From Plecoglossus altivelis (taxonomy: Eukaryota; Chordata; Actinopteri; Osmeriformes; Plecoglossidae), in contig BROE01000009.1 in assembly GCA_036571765.1 (NCBI GenBank), positions 11,390,593-11,454,592 on the forward strand: a stretch of DNA of 64,000 bases, in the 5' to 3' direction. The notes under the pieces were generated by a model. It had not been told where the DNA came from, did not search any database, and saw only the letters and a list, made by a program, of their open reading frames with translations. The position numbers and the translations under genes are program-made. Shown here piece after piece: positions 25,701 through 38,054 of this stretch; position 1 is the first letter of the stretch, and each line of letters opens with the position of its first letter.

Positions 25701-28700
25701 AAGCTACGCTGGAAGTAAGGGTTTGTTTGAAGGTACTTTGTAAGTGTAACCATTTCTGGCAGAGTGACCTTTTAGATTTTGACCAAGTCTTGAACTGCCT
25801 TCACCTCAGGGGGAACCCGTCAAGTCAGTGTCGCCTGAATGCTGAGCGAGCCTCACAAAAGTGTTTGACGAGAGCCCCATACCAGTCGCCAAGGGAACCC
25901 TCCAGATGCTCAGTGTCGTGCTGAGGACAGGCGCAGCTGGTTGGTGGTACCACTGAATAAACACACAAGGCAAAGACAAAGAGAGGGGGCGGGGGAAGAA
26001 AACACAAGAAGCCCTCTAGGGGACCTTTGGGGAGCAAGGGGGATGGAAGGCAACAACTTCTGTAAACACAGCCTGAACCTCCTAAGACTAGAGAATGACA
26101 GAGAGGAAATGAGAGGTCAGAGTTTATTTCGGGATGGACAGAACGTCTGGGGGAGGACTGGAGAGTCCTCACAGGCAGGCAGGTTGAGGAACGGCCGTTA
26201 GGGTCTCACCAATCAATGGCTTCTAATGAGGTCATTTCATCCAACCTGACATAAGTCTTTAAGGGTCTCGGTTGCGTAGACATGGGAGTGTTGTTCGATG
26301 ATGAGAGGAAGAAGAGAGTACAGAACCTGGATGAGTCAAGACAGCAGAGCTCTGGGATGCTGGATGAGGTTGTGATTCGATTACAAGAAGTAAGGGAATG
26401 ATTCATCCATGAGGGATCTCAGAGTTCTAGCGGATGAGAGGAAACAGACTCGACATCTGGACCTAAACAAGTGGCAAAAGGTAACTCGGTTCATAGGGAT
26501 GGTGCTAAAAAGAGATGTTGGATGACACAAGGGGGTTTGTCCTTGTGCCAGAAGCTGTGGTTGAGGCGTTTGTGTACTGGCTCCTGCCAACTCCTAATGA
26601 GGAGAAAGGTGCCAGGTGTGTTGGCAGATTGCTGATGATGGGGCCCCTTCTCTAGAAAAAGGTCTCAGTCAGTGGAATTACACTGGCCAGCTAATCTAAT
26701 CTGGCCTGCCAAAAGCAAGGCTTGACAAAAAACAGCATTTACCGTAACAGTCATCTCACGTCAGACACTCCCGAAAGGTTAATTTATCTTATGTGAGAGC
26801 CGGCACCTTTCTGTGATTTGTAAACTGCCGCTGCTTTCAATCAACATAATCCTGTCCAGACCCCATGGTCGAAACAAAGCCTTATTTTCAGATCTGTTTA
26901 TTCCAGTGCATCAGAAAGCAAAAGGAGCCCGCCATAAACCGCCTTGACAGACTATATTGATTTATACCCAGATGGTGTTAACAGAACTGGGGTTATGTAC
27001 TTGTTCTGAAACTCTCTCCTTTGAAGAATATATGCTGCTTGTCAAAGGAGCTGGCTCAGCACTAAACACCAAGTCCACACAGGGCTTGTGGAACCAAATT
27101 TGCTGAAGCGCAATGGGTTGAGTTGAGATAAATAATTGTCACATTATTTATACCATCACAACAGTGAGAAAGTAGAAAGGGCTTCAAATTAAATTGGAAT
27201 TCTAAATGAGGTCTACACATTCTTTGGTTGTTGTGTGGCCTAGCCAAGTTCATTAGCAAAACATCCATTTTATTCTTGCTGAACAAAATATACAGGAATA
27301 TTTAGTTCTATTAGTTCCAGTTTGACCAACTATCATTTAAAGTAAGGTACTCTGTAGTTGGTTTCAGAATCACATTATGACCCCAAAGCACTATTGCAGT
27401 GTGTCTGATTTCAATTTTGAGCGTCTGAATCAGAAAGATACCAACCTCCTTGTGCTCCCATTGCAACTTGTGACCAGTATTATAGCCATCCACTGATCTT
27501 TCAACAGTTGGCCTATATGAAACCTTTTGACCTCTCTCACTAATTTCTTTATATATCTCACTCTTATTTGATGAAAACTGTTACTGAAGAAAACTTCAAT
27601 ATTATCACGTATGTTATTGGCATCAAACCTAATTTTTGGAGTTTCTAATGCCAACACATAATTAAGCACACACACAGTTGCAGGATATGTACAGACAGAA
27701 TCACTGCTCTTACCTTCTAGAGTCTTATGTTCGACGTTAGGGGATGACTCAACCTATTAACAAAGGATCATTGCATGTACAGGACTTAAATATGATTGTC
27801 GAACACGCATGCATGTATAATTATTCTGCACATTCCTTTTCATCCCTATAAAGGCTTAATTTACTGTAATCAAAGTGTGCCTCCACTTTTTACTGATGTC
27901 CCTTTTCTTTTATTCGAAAATTCATTACGTTTCATCTCCCCTTACATTATGCAACTCATCTAATCTGGCAGACCTGGTAAAAGCAGCTGTTTCCCAGGGA
28001 AAAGCAGATTAAGCAAGAATCACAAAGTAATGCAAACATCAGATAGAGCTGAACTGTATTGCACATGATGAAATGAGAGTGGTGGGGTAAAGCAGAAAGT
28101 ATATAACATAAAGAATAGAAATGAGACGGAAGACACTGAGAAATCTATATGTGGTGGAGAGAGGCAGGGTGTTTGAGAGGAGATGTTAGTAGAATGTGGA
28201 GGGGAACAGAGAACCAATGGAATAAGGGACACATGATTCCACCTCACTACCCATATTATCATGGGGAACAATTTTGCAGAGAAGGAACGCATGCAGAGAA
28301 TATAAAAAGGTATAAAATGCAAATCTGCATGTCCTTCTAGTTGCTCTGTTCCCTTTGTGAAATGAAAAAGGCACACCATTATTTTCAAAAGCAGAATGAG
28401 AAATAAGAAGAGACAAGGTTGAGGATGTTCGTATTTTGCCGTGTTACTTATGGGACAGCTGTCTTCGCTTGTGACAGTTACAAAATGAAGTGGAACCACT
28501 GGTTTATGACAGCAGTAATAATATAAACTCAATAACTACAAAATTTTACGATCAGCAATTACAACGTCTTAGACTACAATATTGCTTGTTTGACAAGGGA
28601 TTGGTCAAGATGATGACATTAATACCCCCACATTGGAAAAACAACACGTTTTTGGCTTTTTTGTTATAAAAGCAGTAGACTAGGGTTATCATACCAAAGT

Positions 28701-29905
28701 ATTGTTGAGCCAAGTCAACTATGCAGACCTCTGGAAAGTACTGCAGTCAATGGAGTTGAATAATTTGAAATAGAAGCATGTTTATGTGGGGGGTATAAGC
28801 ATAACATGTGATACATATATGTCCCCTAGTTCATTATAAAACAACCATAGAAGGGTTTTCCCCAATATTGTATACTGGAGGTAATGAAATGTAGTCGCAA
28901 AAACATTTGGCAGTTGATTCAGACACTAAAAGATCATCATAAAAGCATGGCCCAAAACATCCTGGAAAAAGTTCACACAAATCCTTAAACAGGAATTGCA
29001 AAATTGAAGAAACTGAATGTGCATCTCAACAGTTGGTAATTCACTCCAAGTTACCTAAAGGACTTCACAAACACATGCAATTTGGCAGGTCTCCACTAGT
29101 AATCCTAAAACATCTTAGCCTACATGTATTTTTTACAGTATGTAAGTGGCCACCTAAACAGCTTGCAGTTCACTTTAGAAGTGTCTGCTGATATGCAATG
29201 GGCACGTCTGCATGCAAGTGTGTGTTCCCAGTGTTAACACTACTTGCACGTGTGTGTGCCATTTGTGCATGATAAATAAATATTTCCTCTTCTTCTTCGG
29301 AGAGAACATGCAGTATGAGGTCATGCTTGAGAACTTAATCTTGAACTGACATAATGACATAATGGTGTGCAAAGTAGCCCAGTATCTTGGCATTAACACT
29401 TTTGAAAACAAGTTTCAAACTTGTGGTGTACAACCACGAACGTGGACAAGACATGGAGGATTCACAATGTTCTTGTACTGGACATTAGCAACAAACAAAT
29501 AGTTTGGTAACTATTAACATATCACTAAGAGGTTGTACACAGCCCGTCGCCCAAATAAACAAAGGAGTCATTGTTGATTGGAAAACCTCCATTCACTCCA
29601 GAGATTTTGCACTGGGATCACCCAATGTGCTTACCGAATTAAATGATGAGGTCCTTTCTGTGCCTTATGCCATTAGAGTGTTGCAGGGAATATGTATTTT
29701 CGAAAACCAATCCGTAAATTAGCATTGCCTTGGTTCCTCCAACAAAAGGCATAATCTTATATTTTTTTCCATTCAATTTGGGCTTATTACAGGAAGAAAA
29801 AGCACTGAACAACAATGTTTGACACTTACACATTTTGTTCTGGAAAATAATGGTCATAAATGAACATCACTTTATCGATGTTCGAAATGTTAATCTAATA
29901 GCCAG

Positions 29906-29957
29906 AAGTAAAAAGCTAACATCAGGCTATCAAGTAAAAAGTTAACATCAGGCTATC
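29906..29957. repeat. 26-bp tandem duplication
   Basis: AAGTAAAAAGCTAACATCAG-GCTATC is repeated immediately as AAGTAAAAAGTTAACATCAG-GCTATC with one mismatch. It looks like a simple local duplication in non-coding intron. Confidence 0.85.
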
Positions 29958-31230
29958 CTCAACAAATGACACGGGGGTCACATGACATTAATATCCTTTT
30001 GTTTCCAACCTCCGGTTTTGCGCCCTTACCTCTCCTACAACAGTTGGTAACTATAATGTTACTTTTCTAAATAAAAAAAACACTCTTATAGAATTACACT
30101 GTATAATGCCCAAAGTAGATGAATACAACTTCAATCAGAGTTCCATATTCGTGCTGGGCTTTGTAATATGCCCAATGTTGCAGCGGGAAGTGTCCAAGTA
30201 CATACAGCTGGAGGATGTCCTGGAAACGTGAGTGTACTTGTAGAGGGCAGAAAAAAACAAATGGCATGACTTTGTTCCTGGTCCTGGTGATACCCACCAC
30301 CCAGTGAAGCAATCTAAGCAGGGTAGTTGCATATGGATACTTGTCTACCTTGTAGATTTGGTGGGTGGCTGCAGTCATGACAATCTACAGTGGGTGTATG
30401 TGCCAGTGAGCCAGCAAGGAGGGAGTTGCAGTGATAATATGGTAGAGTACTGTGGTACCCTGCAAGCAGCAGGGTGGAGCACTCTGTCAGACACAAACAG
30501 ATGCTCTACATGGTACGTACAAAACAGCGGTTCTGCAACACGTGAGCAATGTGTCACTGGAAATGTCTGTCATCAACAAGGAGTCGAGCTTGAGGCTGCC
30601 ACACAGATGCTGTCAACAGCGATGGCGAGACCCTCCCTGTTGTTTTAAAAGACTGAATGTGTGTTTTCATTAGGGCAGAGCTTGATCTTCAGTTCAGCCT
30701 GTGGTCCTTCAGATACAATTCAACGCATGTGTTCACAGCTATCTTCTTGATAGCAGACATTTGCTATAACGAATAATCATATGAGCATCATATCAGTTTC
30801 GATATTGAGGCAGTGGAGTCATCAAAGCCCACATGATATGATGGTATGGCACTAGGTTGCGTCACGCCCTTTTGTTCTTCCCTTGAACGGCTTCACCCGC
30901 CAAACAGACTCGTTTCTACTCACAACCCCTTTAGTCCATTATCAGCACTGACACCCACACTGGGGCTGAGGGACAGCGGGTGTGTACTGAATATGTGTGT
31001 GACTCGAAAATGAAATGTTGACTATAGCTTCTCATGGAATTTAGCTGACAAGTGACAGTTCTGGCAGGCAGTGACAGGTATAATGTGATGTCATATGTCA
31101 GGGCTGCACTGAAGTATTTAAAAGTGGAGGCAATGGCATTCCTACAGTTTGCACTGCTAGTACTGCAGTAAGTGTCCATGAATTCATGAGTATAAAATAT
31201 ACAATATCTGATATATTTGATGTATATGAA

Positions 31231-31292
31231 ATGTATGTATGTATGTATGTATGTATGTATGTATGTATGTATGTATGTATGTATGTATGTAT
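31231..31292. repeat. (ATGT)n tetranucleotide microsatellite
   Basis: About fifteen uninterrupted ATGT/GTAT units are followed by ATATAACAGTATGTGTACAG. The 134-codon minus-strand frame across this block (positions 30931-31335) is repeat-derived, giving a run of THTYI-type residues, and is not a gene. The purity makes it a likely length-polymorphic marker. Confidence 0.95.
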
Positions 31293-34200
31293 ATAACAGT
31301 ATGTGTACAGTATGTACTGTGCTGTGTGTATGCACTCCGTAATATATAGGCCTACAGGTAAGAATTTATGTGCAACAAGGTTTGTATGGTAGTTGATATT
31401 TGTGTTACAGGAAGGAGGGCTAAAGAAAACTGGGTCATATTTGCTTTTGAGACCGCAGATTCAACACAAAACCCTGCTAACTCAAAGACCACAATGCCAG
31501 CGTGACAGCATTTGTATTACTGCATGCCTCTTCCCCCATGCCATCCAGTATTATTTAACTAGAAATATCCTGATTTGCCAGGGGGAATTCATTTGAAAAC
31601 AGAATCCACTTGCTGTAATAAGTAACAAACAGAAAAATACTTATCTTTTCGCAGTCATTCATTTAATCAAATATTCAAGCATCACATTCTAGCCTACGGT
31701 TCTCATAAAAGCATAACATACTTCCTGGAAAGCTGTAAAAACAAGTAGTCCCTCTCAATTGCCATTTCTAATTAAACACATGTAATGTATCTAAAGGTTC
31801 AGAGAATAATTTATTTTAAATTGGGCTCCTCAAGTAATTCATGTCCTATTGCATCCTCCCGGTGGTGGCAAACAGGAAAATAAATTAAAGTTAGCATGTA
31901 GCACATTAACAAACGGGAGACCTTATTCGCTTGCTCAGGTAGCATGGCTGATGGAGAAAAAAGAGAGGTGCAGAGAGAGAAAAATACAGTGCTATTACTA
32001 TGTCAAAGTATTTGAAGAGTGAAACAAAATGTTGTATTTAGTATTCAGAGATGTATGCAGAAATGCATGGATGATGGCAAGAGATGGAGAAAATAAAAAC
32101 AACTAAAGGAATAAATTGTAGATAATGGCTGTCAGAGATAGAGAGTGAGGGAAACATACACATGGGCCGATTTGTTTTGGCCTAGTTTTTGAAGGCTAGA
32201 ATCAATGTTATGTACAGCTGATACTGCATGGCCATACCAAGGAGGTGGCAATGCTGCAGCACACAGGTTGGAATGCAATCAACATTCCACATGTGACTCA
32301 CAGTGAGAGGCAGGACAAAAAGCCGATGAGAGGGAAGCAAATCAAAACTATTGCATTGAGTGTGTTTTACAAAAGAAGTTGGTGCAGTATATCAGCCATT
32401 AGTTTACACCTAAAACTTGGCAAACTTAAGTCAACCGTGTAGAAAAGAATATCTAGTTATCAAAAATACGAATAGGTTTTTTTTAAATCAAACCGAGATG
32501 AACAAATAAATATAAAACGCATCACTTTTAACATTCATCTGTTCTCCCAAACTGTAGTGGAGATCACAGTGTGTTACTAATGAGGACTTAACACAAGCTC
32601 CACAGCAAAGCCATTTTGCTTTAGAGAATCTTGTTTCCCCAATTCATGAAAGTTAGAATACAATAAAAGGGATTGCACATGAGTAGGGTACTGTCCACCG
32701 TTTTTTTCCTTCCTTTGATGTTTTTTGTACCCTCTCATCTCAACTGCAATGTTTCATGATAATCATTCTTTTCGACTTTTCAGCATGAAACATAAAAGAG
32801 GAATGTTTCTGTAGGTAGAAGTCATCCATGTTTGCTAAAGAGCACAAGAAAACATACATTGCCTGCATGTCTGTGATGCGGGTGTACTTTACCTTAGGGT
32901 GTGAACAGTGAAGTATCCCTGAGTGCATAGGTGGAAGACACAGGGTCCACGAGAGTGACAGTGTGCATGTGTGTATCAACCAGTGTGTGTATGCATCAGT
33001 GAAAGTTTGTGTGCATGTGTGAGTGTGTATGTGTGCATGAGGGTGTTCCCGAAGCATCAAGAAAGCAATTGTCAAGACATGTTCAAATAAGAAACGGTGC
33101 ACAAGGCTGCTAAACTACTCAAGGAATACATGAAATATTCGATCTAAGCCATCAGAAACACGATACTGAGCTTTGAAGGTTCTCTTTAAAGCAGTTCCTA
33201 ATCAAATAGAATTATTTACTCCAAAAAAGGGGAATGGGGAACAGACTTCTTTTCGTCCTCTGATCTCCCACATAATTTGCATCATTTCCATGAGTTCATC
33301 TGTCAGAGGCTGTGGGGCCCAAATATATTTAATAATATTCGCTCGCATTTCTCTGCACACTCACAGCAGACTTATAGGCCTCCCAGTGCAGTTGCATTAA
33401 ATAGATAAATAAATAAAAACCATTTGAAATGTGGTCAAATTGTCTTACTGAATAACTTCCATAACTTAAGGCTATATAACTAAAAGCCTGAGAGACAGTC
33501 TCACAAGGTAATATTTTTTGTTTCTATAGCATTAAGCGGGTAAACTGGTCACAGCAAAGCTTTAATGTCTAAAGATCATAGGTCAACCATCGCTTTGGTC
33601 AAAACCAAGACAATAACCACAGGCCTTTTAGATTCTCTTCTTAAATAGTCCCTCGATAACTTGATCAGTTGTGACAAGCAATGAAGGGCAAAGAAGGATG
33701 TTCCATGTTAATGCTGTATATAACAAAACTGGCAAACAAATGTTTAACCTCTAAAATACAAAATTATCAGGTTATGAACATGATTGTCATCATTTAAATG
33801 GTTCCTGGTGTTGGAGGGTGGCTAAAAGTATCTGAATTGATACTTGTTCACAGCTAGTACTCAGAAATAGATTTGGTTTAGATTTTTAAAAACTAATCTG
33901 AATGGAATATAGACCGTTCAGTACTGTCGGCAAGACCATGATGTTTAATAGGATGCGACTGAGGACAAACCAGTTGTAGCTGTAATCGTGAATTCGCATT
34001 TTTCGTGCGCAGCAAGATATCAGTTTTCTAGTCTGAGCTTGAGTCATCTCCTTCAAAAAGACTGATTTTTACGCAGCCAAGCCACGCGCCATGTGACTCA
34101 GGCACGTCTGATGGAGATGGTCGCTCTCAAAGGACATGAACCTGTCGCTTTTGATCAGGACCGCAGCTGCCAACAGACTGGCATTGTTACGTTGTCTCGG

Positions 34201-34469
34201 TGCATCTTCTCGATCGGAGATGATGTGGGATCTGATGTAATGAGCCCAGCAAGCCTCTGAGATGACGGAGAAGTATTAAAAAAAAACACACAAAAAAACA
34301 ATGCTTCGTTAAGAGCGAAGCCTGGTGAAAGGGTGGGAGTGAAAACTCCCCTGAAGATAACAGCATTTGACAGGTCTAGGCAGCTCTCCAACCCTTATCT
34401 GAGGCAGAAGACACTGTAACCAAATTAGTTTTAATGCAATCTGCCCCTTTTCTCTCTTGCTCAAGTGTT

Positions 34470-34507
34470 CTCCTCTCTCCTCCTCCTCCTCCTTCTTCTT
34501 CTTGCTC
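34470..34507. repeat. (TCC)n/(TTC)n pyrimidine tract
   Basis: CTCCTCCTCCTCCTTCTTCTTCTTG forms a homopyrimidine run of about 35 bp with mirror symmetry in part, so it could form triplex DNA. It has no other function visible. Confidence 0.8.
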
Positions 34508-35349
34508 AGACAGATAGCGGACCATAATAACCTTAGAGGATTCCCACACTTCCAAGACTGGTTACAGGGGCCTTTTCATTAGTGAGAGTTTTTAGCCTCC
34601 TGACATACTGGAGGGCGTTGTGTTATGCTCATATGTGTTCTCTCTTTGTGTGCCTGTGAAGACACTGGCGCAGAAGAGGAGCAGCTAATTCAGAGGTGGC
34701 CATCACACCCTCCAACAAAAGCAGTTCATTGTTTCTGCACCAAACAGAAGCATCTAAAGCACCAGGGTACAAGGGTGGAGATGCATTGATTAATTTAAAT
34801 AACTTTCATCTAACCAAGGCAAATCCCACTGATATCACTTCTTTTTTAAGGGAGACCCGGGCAAAAAAGGCAACAGGGCTACATTTAAAAGTCACATTGA
34901 CAAACATTGTATACGACCGTACAGACTTTTAAAAGATTCTTGATTGTTTCATTCAGTAAGCATCTTTCAAACAACCTACGTGTAGACTTCAAGAATCCAG
35001 CCTTTGTAAAAATACTACACTCTTCCTGAAAGATGGAATTCGGCACCCGTTTTTGTGAGTTTAAAAAACTGTCAATGCTTATTTTAAGAGCCACGAGCGA
35101 AGTTGCAGGAATGGTTGGAATAGCATAGTGTTTTACTTCACCAATTCCTTACCACACTGTAGATTAATGAAACCGAGCGCACCTTTTTCAGTTACCTTTT
35201 TCTCATGTTGGTTGAATCTAAAATAAAGCATTACTCCAGGGGATTTGCCTCCAATAGAATAATACAGAAAAAAATGGTTGAGCCTATGACTACAGGCTAG
35301 TGTGTTATCATCTTGGAGTCAAATCATGTTTGAATGTTGAACTAACAAA

Positions 35350-36127
35350 TAGAATATCTGGTCAAAAGTATGTGAACACCTCCACTACTTATTGAGTTCA
35401 CATTGCTCACAAGTCCATAAAATCCAAAGCAAAGCTATGAAATCTCCATGGACAAACATTGCCAGTACCATAGGTTGCACTGGAGAACTCAGTGAGAACT
35501 CATTTAATGTGGCACAGTCTTATGATGCCACCCTTGCCACAAGTCAATTTGGGAAATCTACTAGATCTTCCCCAGTCAACTGTAAGTGTTATAATTAGTG
35601 AAGTAGAAGCATAAAAAGGATCAACAACAGTCCAGCCACAAAGTGGACAGACCACACAATCTCATAGCAGGCTACAGCTACAAAGTGAGCAGACCACACA
35701 ATCTCATAGCAGGCTACAGCTACAAAGTGAGCAGACCACACAATCTCATAGCAGGCTACAGCTGAGCTCCTCTATTCGCATCATTTACCAGCGAGTTCCA
35801 AACAGCCTCTGGAAACAAAATTTTGTTGGTAGCTTCACCAAATGGGTTCCCATGGCCAAGCATCTGCGTGAGTGCCTCAGTTAAACATGAGCAATATGAA
35901 GCGTTGGAGGGAATGGGGTGAAGCAGGACGCCACTAGCCTCTGGAGCTGTAGACACGTGAAACATGCTCTTTGGAGTGATTAATACATTCCTATCTGGAG
36001 GTCTGATGGATGAATGCGGGTGTGGCAGATCTCTGCAGAATGCTATCCAATGCATGATATATCCACCAAACTTACAGTATATAGGTGTGATGGTCAGGTT
36101 TTCATATACTTCTGGACATAAAGTGTA
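35350..36127 (+). mobile_element. Internally deleted Tc1-like transposon with a broken transposase
   Basis: The ends are degenerate inverted repeats starting TA: GGTCAAAAGTATGTGAACACC at 35360-35380 and, on the other strand, TCCAGAAGTATATGAAAACC (36093-36112), each about ten bases inside the TA end. This is the terminal motif of a large fish Tc1 clade. The interior keeps the N-terminal DNA-binding region on the plus strand (GTTGCACTGGAGAACTCAGT, then CCCCAGTCAACTGTAAGTG and AGACCACACAA) and the start of the catalytic domain (GTTCCAAACAGCCTCTGGAA, then GGGTTCCCATGGCCAAGCA). At 35969-35983 the motif LWSD keeps the first catalytic Asp but is followed by TAA where the family has Glu. After about 36060 the rest of the catalytic core, including the second Asp and the Glu, is missing, and the sequence jumps to the 3' end. 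Many frame breaks occur. It is a non-autonomous, inactive copy; intact relatives are roughly twice as long. Confidence 0.88.
35638..35763 (+). repeat. Three tandem 42-bp units inside the Tc1-like element
   Basis: Copies start at 35638, 35680 and 35722 and begin ACAAAGTGAGCAGACCACAC (the first copy has GG-A at the corresponding site). The unit covers the transposase linker region that normally encodes a GRPHKL-type motif. The unit length is a multiple of three, so the duplication added 28 codons without changing frame, although the gene was probably already broken. Copies 2 and 3 are identical, indicating a recent duplication or gene conversion. Confidence 0.95.
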
Positions 36128-37683
36128 CCTAAGAGGCTGAATATAAAAAATTTGAAATACTTTAGAAAATGTGTATTCATCAAAACAACAACAACAAAAA
36201 TCTGTGTCAACCTCAACAGTCTAAACAACCTTTTACTCAAAGAAAAAATAAATGAGACAATAATTTCTCAAATGGCAGCAGTAATGGAGAGCAAGACAAC
36301 CTGAGACCAGGGGAAATTGTGTGAGAGAATCGTGAATTTCAGAAACGTATGGAAACGTAAGCCTTGAAGGAAATAGTACAACCTGCCATCTGTTCCCCTT
36401 CCAGCAAAAAAGTAGACCTAGAGAATAACAATGAAAATGTTGCCAATTTTTTCTTTTTTCTTTTTTACACAAACACAGTTGGCGGAACTCGACAGAGCAC
36501 GTTGTATCAATTGAACTCCACAGGGAATCATTAAGGATGATCTTGGAAGACGATGATTATGAAGACAAACTACAAATGGGCTATTTTTTCTGGACGGTAT
36601 CAAACAAACTTCTGGCATTTAGTAAAAAAAAATACTTTTCTGTCTTGGCAGTAAATCATTAAAACCCAGATAAAGAGAAGCATTTGAAAATCTTGCTAGC
36701 AAGAAGAGACTGACTCTGAATCAGAAAAACTGGTAATATTCAAACACTAGCACATTAATATGTGAAAGTTTAAGTGCCGTTAAAGAAAGGGTTAGTAATG
36801 TTGAGATGCACTTTTTGTAATTTTCCGGAAACAAATTTCACCACCTGATAGCAACCTATAAATCTAAACATTTGACAGAAATATGTCATGAATCTGATAT
36901 CTGTGGCATTGCAGGAGTATAATACACAAGACCTACCTTCCTGACTGCCTTCCTACTTTCTGGTAATAGTCAGATCATGTGTGTGAAGGGAGTGTCTTTG
37001 AGGGGAGAGTTGGGGAATTTGGGTTGAATTCTTTCAAACCCAAAATTCTTTAGTTCAAATCTTACTTTTATGGCAAGATGCACAACTTAAAGATCATACA
37101 TCACCTGAGATTAACTTTGAACTATATAGCTCCTAAAATTAAACAAATGAGCTCAAACACCACATCCATGATATTATGACAGTCATCACTGGTATTACAA
37201 CTATAATACTGTCTTTGTCTGCCTTCCCCCCTATTATTAGGTTAGTAATAGTAGAAGTATTTGTTTTAATTTTAGTTGTAGAAATAATAGTACTGCAAAT
37301 AAACACATTAGGAAATTAGCAATAATGTGCAAACACAACAATCTGGAATAATGACCCTATTTGCTTAGGCAGACATCACCAACCGTACATAATGAGCAGT
37401 GTGATGAAAGGGGGTCTGGCATAAGGACAGGGATTAGCCTATAGATAAGTCATGGTTATAAGAGTGGCCTCTTGCCTCAGGAAGACCCAGAAGTAGGACC
37501 CGAAACGTCAGCCCTCGGTGGGTCCCATGTGATCGAGGTGCCATTCCACCAGATGGTAACGTCGATTAGAGAGCGTCTGAGAGAAGTTAATTAAAGATCT
37601 GGAGTATGCCAACAAACATGGAACGAGTAGTCCACCTAGACAGCTGCAAGAAGGAGGTGTTTGCCAAGTAGAGATGGAGGGAA

Positions 37684-37885
37684 GGTGGGGGGGGGAGGAG
37701 AGGAGGGGTCTGGTCAGTCAAACGTCCCCTGGTGCCTCTCTCCTGTCCTCTTACCCGAGGAGGACTCTAGGATTGGAGCACCAGACTTGCTTGAAGTGGA
37801 TTAATGTAATTTGAAAAGTCAAGGGGTGTGGGGAATTGGGGCGTGGTGGTGGTGGTGGTGGTGGGAGGGGGGGGGGGAGAGAGAG
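37684..37885 (+). repeat. G-rich tract with quadruplex-forming motifs and (GGT)n
   Basis: Nine consecutive Gs followed by AGGAGAGGAGGGG lie at 37686-37708. At 37823-37841 three GGGG runs are spaced by TGT and AATT, followed by (GGT)7 and then GGGA plus an 11-G run (37863-37877) and a short GA repeat. The last part alone satisfies the four-run G-quadruplex pattern. The G-rich strand is plus, so the host transcript (minus) would carry the C-rich version, and the non-template/template asymmetry could favour R-loops. No gene start is evident nearby. Confidence 0.7.
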
Positions 37886-38027
37886 ACGAGAACAGCTAGA
37901 AATGTCCCCGTCCTCGTCACAGGTTGTTGTGTGCAATATGTTTGATCAGGCTGAGGGCCTTACGTATTCGCAGGATGGTTCTAGGGGCATCTGTGCTGTG
38001 GCAGCCCGCCAGAAGGGACTAAGTGTG

Positions 38028-38054
38028 CGTGCGTGCGTGCGTGCGCGTGTGTGA
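38028..38054. repeat. (GTGC)n short tandem repeat
   Basis: GTGCGTGCGTGCGTGCGCGTGTGTG is an alternating purine-pyrimidine run rich in CpG, with potential to form Z-DNA. It is non-coding. Confidence 0.8.

Noticed and set aside
28020..28532. Longest frame of the window, 170 codons on the minus strand
   Set aside because: It has no recognisable domain, low-complexity hydrophobic and Ser/Pro-rich composition, no splice or promoter context and no homologous motif. Its length is plausible by chance in 64 kb.
31231..31292. Short regular tetranucleotide array, considered as a CRISPR-like array or telomere-like block
   Set aside because: It is a plain ATGT microsatellite without spacers, in vertebrate intronic DNA.
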